Below the pieces are notes generated by a model, which saw nothing but the letters and a program-made list of their open reading frames with translations, did no database searches and had not been told where the DNA came from. From contig JAOUEG010000008.1 in NCBI GenBank assembly GCA_029858845.1, positions 1 through 19,526 on the forward strand: a DNA stretch of 19,526 bases. The letters are read 5' to 3'. Positions 14,495 through 19,526 of this stretch are shown piece by piece (position 1 is the first letter of the stretch; each line of letters begins with the position of its first letter). Both the position numbers and the translations under genes were made by a program. Origin of the DNA: Chloroflexota bacterium. GTDB lineage: Bacteria; Chloroflexota; Limnocylindria; Limnocylindrales; CSP1-4.

Positions 14495-15384
14495 TGCCTA
14501 CCGAGCCCGAGGTCACACGCATCGTCCGGACGTGGCTGAACGCCCAGGAGCACGAGACCGCGGACCGCGTCCTCATGAACGTGCTTGGCGCGCTCGACAC
14601 GACCCCACAACGCCGCTCCAGGTGGCCGGCGTGGAGGCCCTTCGACATGAACACCTTCGCCAAACTCGGTATCGCCGCCGCCGCCGTGGTGGTCGTGGCG
14701 ATCGTCGGGTTCAATCTGATGCCGGCCAGTGGTGGCGTGGGAGGCACTCCCGCCGCCACTCCGTCAACGGCGCCGACCGCGACTCCGACCGAAGCGCCGG
14801 CTGCCGCCTTCCCGCCGGAGGGCCCCCTGGCCGCCGGCACCCACACGGCCGTACTCGAGGGTATCCCGCTGTCGTTCGCGGTACCTGGATCGGACTGGAT
14901 GGCCTACCCCGGCTTCTTCATCGGCAAGGGCGGGGCCGAGAACCCTGACGATCTCGCGATCGCGTTCTGGGAGAGCGCGCCGGAGAACGTCTACTCGGAT
15001 CCGTGCGCGCATACGCCGCTCAGCCCGGTGCCGGACCACACGGCCGCCGGCCTCGCCGCCGCCGCCGCGGCGATCCCCGGGACCGACCTCATCAGTGGAC
15101 CTTCATCCGTCGAGATCGACGGGCGTCCCGCCCAGCACGTCGTGTTCAAGATCCGGGCGGATCTCGGCTGCGATCCGAAGAACGCCTATCTCTGGTACGA
15201 CGACAGCAGTGGCGGAGCGACCGATGGTTGGCACTGGGCTTCGGCACTCGGCGCGACGCACCAGGTCTGGATCACCGAGGTCGACGGGAAGGTCATCTGG
15301 ATCGATTCGGAGACGTTCGAGGGCCTCGGTCCCGAGGTGGATCAGGCCATCCAGCAGGTCATCGACTCGATCCAGTTCGAGTAG
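14494..15384 (+). CDS. Probable membrane-bound anti-sigma-like partner of the ECF sigma factor
   Basis: 296 aa, starting one base into the sigma gene's stop (TGATG) with GGGAGG upstream. Residues 1-55 are a cytoplasmic helical region (VTRIVRTWLNAQEHETADRVLMNVLGAL by content, then DTTPQRRSRW), about 57-76 (KLGIAAAAVVVVAIVGFNLM) a transmembrane segment, and 77-108 a Pro/Thr/Ala-rich linker; the rest is an extracytoplasmic domain. There is no zinc-binding HxxxCxxC motif of the classical ZAS anti-sigma fold, so the sigma-binding role rests on gene order and topology. The ectodomain holds a cysteine pair (SDPC and GCDP), suggesting a disulfide, and ends in IQQVIDSIQFE. It is clearly related to the C-terminal module of the protein at 12345-13745. 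Confidence 0.8.
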   Translation: MPTEPEVTRIVRTWLNAQEHETADRVLMNVLGALDTTPQRRSRWPAWRPFDMNTFAKLGIAAAAVVVVAIVGFNLMPASGGVGGTPAATPSTAPTATPTEAPAAAFPPEGPLAAGTHTAVLEGIPLSFAVPGSDWMAYPGFFIGKGGAENPDDLAIAFWESAPENVYSDPCAHTPLSPVPDHTAAGLAAAAAAIPGTDLISGPSSVEIDGRPAQHVVFKIRADLGCDPKNAYLWYDDSSGGATDGWHWASALGATHQVWITEVDGKVIWIDSETFEGLGPEVDQAIQQVIDSIQFE

Positions 15385-15392
15385 CCGGTCCC

Positions 15393-15429
15393 GATCCGGT
15401 GGCGGCCCGCCACGGGCCGTCGCCGGATC
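15393..15429 (+). terminator. Long hairpin closing the sigma/anti-sigma unit
   Basis: Arms 15393-15408 (GATCCGGTGGCGGCCC) and 15414-15429 (GGGCCGTCGCCGGATC) pair over all 16 positions: 14 Watson-Crick and 2 G-U pairs on the plus-strand transcript, around a 5-nt loop (GCCAC). It begins 9 nt after the stop codon. It is followed by GCGCCGG, not by a T tract. It should act as a transcript end or RNA-stabilising stem. Confidence 0.6.
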
Positions 15430-15530
15430 GCGCCGGCGCGCGGGCCGGCCGTGCCAGCCAGTTCACCGATCGATGGCGGTACGAACATGACGGTTCCCCC
15501 GGCGAGATCAGACGACGGAGAGGTCGCGTC

Positions 15531-15557
15531 ATGACCCACCCGCCGCGACTCCGTTGA
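15531..15557 (+). other. Possible 8-residue leader peptide upstream of the aldehyde dehydrogenase gene
   Basis: ATG 15531 opens a reading frame MTHPPRLR with stop at 15555-15557. It is preceded by GGAGAGG (15517-15523) with a 7-nt spacer, a very good ribosome-binding site. It ends 76 nt before the aldehyde dehydrogenase start. Such a short frame can arise by chance, so this is only a candidate. Confidence 0.2.
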
Positions 15558-15633
15558 CCCGGAGGGTCCGGAGCGTGCATCCTCGGGCCCCGGCGCGGAC
15601 CGACGCCGACCAAGGGGCAGCCGAGGTGGTGAC

Positions 15634-17103
15634 TTGCCGAGCCTGTACATCGATGGCGAATGGGTCGCGTCGGGAGACGCGACGTGCGCCCAGGTCGTCA
15701 ACCCGTCCGACGGCAGCATCGTCGCCGAGGTCGACGTCGCGACCGATGCCCAGGTCCAGGCCGCGATCGGCGCCGCGCGCCGTGCCTTCGACCACACCGA
15801 CTGGCCGTGGTCGCCGACGGGCGAGCGCGCCGCGCTACTGGATCGCGTGGCCGACCTCCTGGCTCGCGACGAGGAGGAGATCGCCCGGCTGGAGACGCTC
15901 AACACCGGCAAGGCGATGCGCGAATCGCGCCTCGATGTCCAGGACGTGGCCCGAGTCTTCCGCTACTACGCCGACCTTGCGGACAAGGATGCCGGCCGTC
16001 TCGTCGACGCCTCGAACCCGAGCATCGTCTCGCGCATCGTGTACGAACCCGTGGGGGTGTGCGGCCTGATCGGACCGTGGAACTACCCGCTCCTGCAGCT
16101 CTCGTGGAAGGTGGCACCGGCTCTCGCCGCCGGGAACACGATCATCAGCAAGCCGGCCTCCCTCACGCCGCTGACCACGATCCACCTCACCCATCTGCTG
16201 GAGGAGGCCGGGGCCCCGCGCGGCGTGGTCAACCTCGTGCTCGGCCCCGGCGCTCGGGTCGGCCAGGCGCTCGCGGACTCCGCGGACGTGGACATGATCT
16301 CGTTGACCGGTGGCCTCGAGGCCGGGCAGGCGCTGGTGCGCGGCGCCGCGGTCAACATGAAGAAGATCGCGATGGAACTCGGCGGCAAGAGTCCCAACAT
16401 CGTGTTCGCCGACGCCGACTTCGATACGGCGGTGGATAACGCCCTGACCGCTGCCTTCGTCCATTCCGGCCAGGTCTGCTCCGCCGGCTGCCGCGCCATC
16501 GTCCAGGACGAGATCCACGATGCGTTCGTGGACGCCATCGGGCAGCGGGCGGACGCCATCCGCCTGGGCCACGGGATGGACGACCGGACCGAGACCGGCG
16601 CCCTGATCTCCGCCGAGCATCGAGCCAAGGTGGAGGCGTACGTCCGCGGTGCGGTGGAGGAAGGCGCCCGCCTGGTGGCCGGTGGCCATCGTCCCGCCGA
16701 GGCCGATCTGCAGGACGGCTTCTACTTCCGGCCCACGGTCTTCGCCGACGTCGGTCCGCACATGCGGATCATCCGGGAAGAGGTCTTCGGTCCGGTCCTG
16801 ACGATCGAGCGCTTCACGACGGAGGACGAGGCGATCGCCCTTGCCAACGACACGACCTACGGCCTCGCCGGGGCCGTCTGGACGGCGGATGCGTCACGCG
16901 CTCAGCGGGTCGCGGGCCGCCTGCGCCACGGGACGGTCTGGATCAACGACTACAACACGTACCTGCCGCAGGCAGAATGGGGCGGCTTCAAGCGCTCCGG
17001 CATCGGACGCGAACTTGGCCCGAGCGGACTCGACGAGTACCGTGAGGCGAAACACATCTGGCAGAACACGGCACCGGGGCCCATGGGCTGGTTCGGAGGG
17101 TAG
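15634..17103 (+). CDS. betB: Betaine aldehyde dehydrogenase-like NAD(P)-dependent aldehyde dehydrogenase
   Basis: 489 aa, normal length for the family. It oxidises an aldehyde, here most likely betaine aldehyde, to the acid. Catalytic residues are in place: Asn150 in GPWNYP, Lys173 in SKPAS, Glu248 in MELGGKSPN, and the nucleophile Cys282 in SGQVCSAGCR. The LTGGLEAGQ stretch (224-232) replaces the commoner FTGS and resembles GbsA-type enzymes, as does the C-terminal GWFGG. The start is a TTG at 15634; GAGGTGG lies 5-6 nt upstream and no in-frame ATG or GTG precedes the conserved LYIDGEWV, so the TTG is required unless the start is further in. The ProV/ProW transporter genes follow 8 nt later, which supports a role in choline-to-betaine conversion. 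No choline dehydrogenase is in the window. Confidence 0.88.
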   Translation: MPSLYIDGEWVASGDATCAQVVNPSDGSIVAEVDVATDAQVQAAIGAARRAFDHTDWPWSPTGERAALLDRVADLLARDEEEIARLETLNTGKAMRESRLDVQDVARVFRYYADLADKDAGRLVDASNPSIVSRIVYEPVGVCGLIGPWNYPLLQLSWKVAPALAAGNTIISKPASLTPLTTIHLTHLLEEAGAPRGVVNLVLGPGARVGQALADSADVDMISLTGGLEAGQALVRGAAVNMKKIAMELGGKSPNIVFADADFDTAVDNALTAAFVHSGQVCSAGCRAIVQDEIHDAFVDAIGQRADAIRLGHGMDDRTETGALISAEHRAKVEAYVRGAVEEGARLVAGGHRPAEADLQDGFYFRPTVFADVGPHMRIIREEVFGPVLTIERFTTEDEAIALANDTTYGLAGAVWTADASRAQRVAGRLRHGTVWINDYNTYLPQAEWGGFKRSGIGRELGPSGLDEYREAKHIWQNTAPGPMGWFGG

Positions 17104-17111
17104 ATAGCAAG

Positions 17112-18248
17112 GTGACGGCGACGACGGACCCGACCACGACGGACACGATGACGGATCGACCCACGCGCGACGGTGGCAGCGGCGAGCCGACCCTCTCGGT
17201 CAGGAACCTGTGGAAGGTGTTCGGTCCAGCCGAGCACAAGATCATCGGGACGCCGGACGCCGATCTTCCGCGCGAGGAACTGCGCAGCAAGACCGGTTCG
17301 ATGATCGCCATCCGCGACGTCTCGTTCGACGTCTGGCCGGGCGAGGTCTTCGTCGTGATGGGCCTCTCCGGCAGCGGCAAGTCCACCCTGGTGCGCTGCA
17401 TGACCCGGCTCGTCGAGCCGACCGCCGGCGAGGTCCTCCTGGACGGCGAGGACATCCGCAAGGCCGACGAGGAGAAGCTGCGCGATCTGCGCCGCCATCG
17501 CTTCAGCATGGTCTTCCAGCATTTCGGCCTGTTGCCACACCGCAAGGTCATCGACAACGTCGCATTCGGCCTGGAGATCCGCGGCGACAGCCGTGCTGCG
17601 CGCGAGGCGCGGGCGCGAGAGATGATCGAGCTCGTCGGCCTCAAGGGCCAGGGGCAGAGCTACCCGGAACAGCTGTCGGGCGGCATGCAGCAGCGCGTGG
17701 GACTCGCCCGGGCGCTCGCCGTGGACCCCGAGGTGATGTTCTTCGACGAACCGTTCAGCGCGCTCGACCCGCTGATCCGCCGTGACATGCAGAACGAGGT
17801 CCTGCGCCTGCACCACGAGGTCGGCAAGACGATGGTGTTCATCACCCACGACCTCGCCGAGGCACTCAAGCTCGGTGACCACATCGTGATCATGCGTGAC
17901 GGGGTGGTCGTCCAGGCCGGTCGGCCCGAGCAGGTGGTCGGCGCGCCCGCCGACGACTACGTCGCGGACTTCGTGAGCGACGTCCCCAAGGCCCACGTAC
18001 TCACGCTGCGCTGGATCATGCGACCGGTCGAGCCGAACGATCCGACGGACGGCCCGGAGTTCCCGGCCACCGCCGTGATCCGGACCTGCCTGGAAGCGGC
18101 CACGGCGACCGAGAAGCCGATCCGGGTCATCGAGAACGGCGAGGTCATCGGGATGGTGGACCGAGCCCGCATCCTGGGAGCCATCGCCGACACCATCGGC
18201 GGCCGGCTGCTCGGAACGATGGCCGGTACCGTCGAGTCCAAGACGTGA
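17112..18248 (+). CDS. proV: Quaternary amine (glycine betaine/choline-type) ABC transporter, ATP-binding protein
   Basis: 378 aa. It powers import of compatible solutes such as glycine betaine. Seen: Walker A GLSGSGKST (84-92), Q-loop FQHFGLLPHR (135-144), ABC signature LSGGMQQR (188-195), Walker B VMFFDEP (208-214) and switch His246 in ITHDLAEA. After about residue 275 comes a C-terminal regulatory region with one CBS-like half (TAVIRTCLEAATATEKPIRVI by content, then ENGEVIGMVDRARILG). The N-terminal insertion before the usual SFDVWPGE strand (EHKIIGTPDADLPREEL) is typical of ProV/OpuAA. Start: GTG 17112 follows the aldehyde dehydrogenase stop by 8 nt but has a poor ribosome-binding site; an ATG at 17148 is possible and would trim a Thr/Asp-rich leader. 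The permease follows after 7 nt. Regulation by ionic strength through CBS domains is known for OpuA-type ATPases; here it is only inferred. Confidence 0.92.
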   Translation: MTATTDPTTTDTMTDRPTRDGGSGEPTLSVRNLWKVFGPAEHKIIGTPDADLPREELRSKTGSMIAIRDVSFDVWPGEVFVVMGLSGSGKSTLVRCMTRLVEPTAGEVLLDGEDIRKADEEKLRDLRRHRFSMVFQHFGLLPHRKVIDNVAFGLEIRGDSRAAREARAREMIELVGLKGQGQSYPEQLSGGMQQRVGLARALAVDPEVMFFDEPFSALDPLIRRDMQNEVLRLHHEVGKTMVFITHDLAEALKLGDHIVIMRDGVVVQAGRPEQVVGAPADDYVADFVSDVPKAHVLTLRWIMRPVEPNDPTDGPEFPATAVIRTCLEAATATEKPIRVIENGEVIGMVDRARILGAIADTIGGRLLGTMAGTVESKT

Positions 18249-18255
18249 CCGGCCG

Positions 18256-19526
18256 ATGACGGCCGCCTCGTTCGCGGCGGACCGGCGAGTGGCGCTTGCC
18301 GGGATTCCCCGCGTCATCTGGTGGGTCGGACTGCTGGTCGTCTCGACCGTCCTCTACCTGCTGTTCCGCGGTGAGTGGACCATCCCCCACGCGGACGAGA
18401 CCGAACTCTTCGATGCCCTGCTCGGCTTCCGCGACTGGGTCGAGGACACCCTCCGAACCGGGCCCATCGGGGCGGTCCTGAATGCGATCCGCGACGGCGT
18501 CGGCTGGTTCGTCGAGCTGATCATCGACCTGTTGCTCGTCATGGGCTGGCCGGCGATCCTCGCCCTGGGGGCGACGATCAGCTACGCCGTCGGCGGGTGG
18601 CGGATCGCGGCCCTGACGGGCGTCGGCCTGCTGCTGATGGGAGCCATGGGCCTGTGGGATTCGAGCATGGAGACGCTCGGACTCACGCTGGGTGCGGTGA
18701 TCCTGTCGCTCCTCCTGGGCATCCCGATCGGGATCCTGGCCGGCCGGAGCGATCGCGCGCGCGCGGCGATCACGCCTGTGCTCGACATCATGCAGATCAT
18801 GCCCACCTTCGCCTATCTCGCGCCGTTCGCCCTGCTGTTCGGGATCGGGGCTCCGGCGGCCGCGATCGTGACGCTCATCTACGCGATGCCCGCTGCGATC
18901 CGGATCACGGCCCTTGGTATCCGTGGCGTACCGGAATCGACGATCGAGGCGGGCCGCTCACTGGGAGCGACGAACCGGCAGCTCCTGCGCCGGGTCCAGC
19001 TGCCGCTGGCGGCCAAGGCGCTCGGACTGGCGGTCAACCAGACGATCATGCTCGCCCTCTCGATGGTCGTCGTGACCGTCCTGATCAACGCCCCGGGCCT
19101 CGGCGCGGACATCATCTTCGCGCTGGAGCGACTCGACGTCGGGGCAGCGTTCGAGGCGGGTCTGGCCGTCGTGCTCCTCGCCGTGATCCTGGACCGGATC
19201 ACCGAGCACGCGAGCTATCGGATGGACCCCCGACGCATGGCCCTGAGGACGGGGCGCGGTGACGCCCCATGGAGGCGACCGATCCTCGTGGCGGCAACCG
19301 GCCTGACCATCATCCTGATCATCTACGGCCAGTTCGCCTCCGGCGCCGTCGAAGACTTCCCGACGGATGTGCTGTCCATCTCCCTGCGTGGCCCGGTCAA
19401 CGACATCGTCGACTGGATGCGGACCAACCTGTTCTGGATCACCGACGGGATCAAGGAAGTCGTCTCGCTCTACATCCTCAACCCGCTCGAAACCATCCTC
19501 ACGACGGCCCCGTCCTGGCTGGTCAT
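18256..19526 (+). CDS. proW: ProW-like ABC transporter permease, apparent tandem fusion (cut by window edge)
   Basis: The reading frame is open from ATG 18256 to the window end (423 codons seen, no stop). Residues 1-105 hold membrane segments (VIWWVGLLVVSTVLYLLF; FVELIIDLLLVMGWPAILAL by content). Residues about 140-320 form the binding-protein-dependent permease core: TLGLTLGAVILSLLLGIPIGILAGRS by content, MQIMPTFAYLAPF, and the ATPase-coupling loop ESTIEAGRSLGATNRQLLRRVQLP by content (EAGRSLGAT core). An ordinary ProW would end near residue 335. Instead the frame continues with another membrane segment (PILVAATGLTIILIIYGQF) and a region, DIVDWMRTNLFWITDGIKEVV, that resembles the protein's own N-terminal region before its first core. 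This suggests a second permease unit in the same chain. It lies 7 nt after the ATPase gene. A substrate-binding protein presumably follows outside the window. Confidence 0.9.
   Translation, partial: MTAASFAADRRVALAGIPRVIWWVGLLVVSTVLYLLFRGEWTIPHADETELFDALLGFRDWVEDTLRTGPIGAVLNAIRDGVGWFVELIIDLLLVMGWPAILALGATISYAVGGWRIAALTGVGLLLMGAMGLWDSSMETLGLTLGAVILSLLLGIPIGILAGRSDRARAAITPVLDIMQIMPTFAYLAPFALLFGIGAPAAAIVTLIYAMPAAIRITALGIRGVPESTIEAGRSLGATNRQLLRRVQLPLAAKALGLAVNQTIMLALSMVVVTVLINAPGLGADIIFALERLDVGAAFEAGLAVVLLAVILDRITEHASYRMDPRRMALRTGRGDAPWRRPILVAATGLTIILIIYGQFASGAVEDFPTDVLSISLRGPVNDIVDWMRTNLFWITDGIKEVVSLYILNPLETILTTAPSWLV

Noticed and set aside
16950..18317. Long minus-strand frame opposite the ProV-like gene
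   Set aside because: Antisense shadow; the plus-strand protein contains every ABC ATPase motif in order.
1..19526. Search for tRNA/rRNA genes, CRISPR repeats, insertion sequences, toxin-antitoxin or defence genes
   Set aside because: No cloverleaf-like or rRNA-like segment, regularly spaced repeat, transposase motif or defence-related domain was seen. The window reads as metabolic and signalling genes only.

Overview
The window is high-GC DNA with short spacings, many start/stop overlaps and no mobile element, CRISPR array or RNA gene that I can see. It looks like a chromosomal segment of a GC-rich heterotroph. Gene content and the style of the sigma/anti-sigma pair suggest a Chloroflexota lineage (Limnocylindria-like). 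An actinobacterium cannot be excluded from sequence alone, and this placement is inference.

The dominant theme is uptake and stepwise demethylation of quaternary and tertiary methylamines of the glycine betaine type. Reading leftward (minus strand) from about 5025 to the left edge is a six-gene operon: a corrinoid protein, a DUF1638 protein, a small 'virulence factor' family protein, a methyl-THF:corrinoid methyltransferase, a reductive activator of corrinoid proteins (RACo/ASKHA type), and the first 92 codons of an MttB-superfamily methyltransferase that runs off the window. Three junctions are 4-7 nt (one of them depends on the start chosen for RACo) and two are ATGA overlaps. An IclR-type regulator (5155-5904) is transcribed divergently, and a perfect 7-bp inverted repeat lies in the gap between them.

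The middle-left section (5915-6825) holds two small unrelated minus-strand genes: a possible KOW/SH3-like protein and a YtxH-like membrane protein. From 11208 down to 6976 runs a second minus-strand operon: a dimethylglycine/sarcosine dehydrogenase-like FAD-GcvT protein, then EtfB and EtfA. Again an IclR-type regulator (11282-12109) is divergent, with two similar imperfect palindromes between the genes.

From 12345 to 15384 is an envelope-signalling island: a membrane-anchored protein with two related extracytoplasmic modules, an ECF-type sigma factor, and a probable membrane-bound partner (anti-sigma-like) whose ectodomain is a paralogue of the second module. A 16-bp hairpin closes it.

The right end (15634-19526) returns to betaine: a GbsA/BetB-like aldehyde dehydrogenase, then a ProV-like ATPase and a ProW-like permease that appears to be a tandem fusion and is cut by the window edge.

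Taken together I infer this scheme. The ABC transporter imports choline or betaine. The aldehyde dehydrogenase makes glycine betaine. The corrinoid system moves one methyl group to tetrahydrofolate, leaving dimethylglycine. The FAD-GcvT enzyme with its own ETF oxidatively demethylates dimethylglycine. Substrates are inferred from families and context, not proven.
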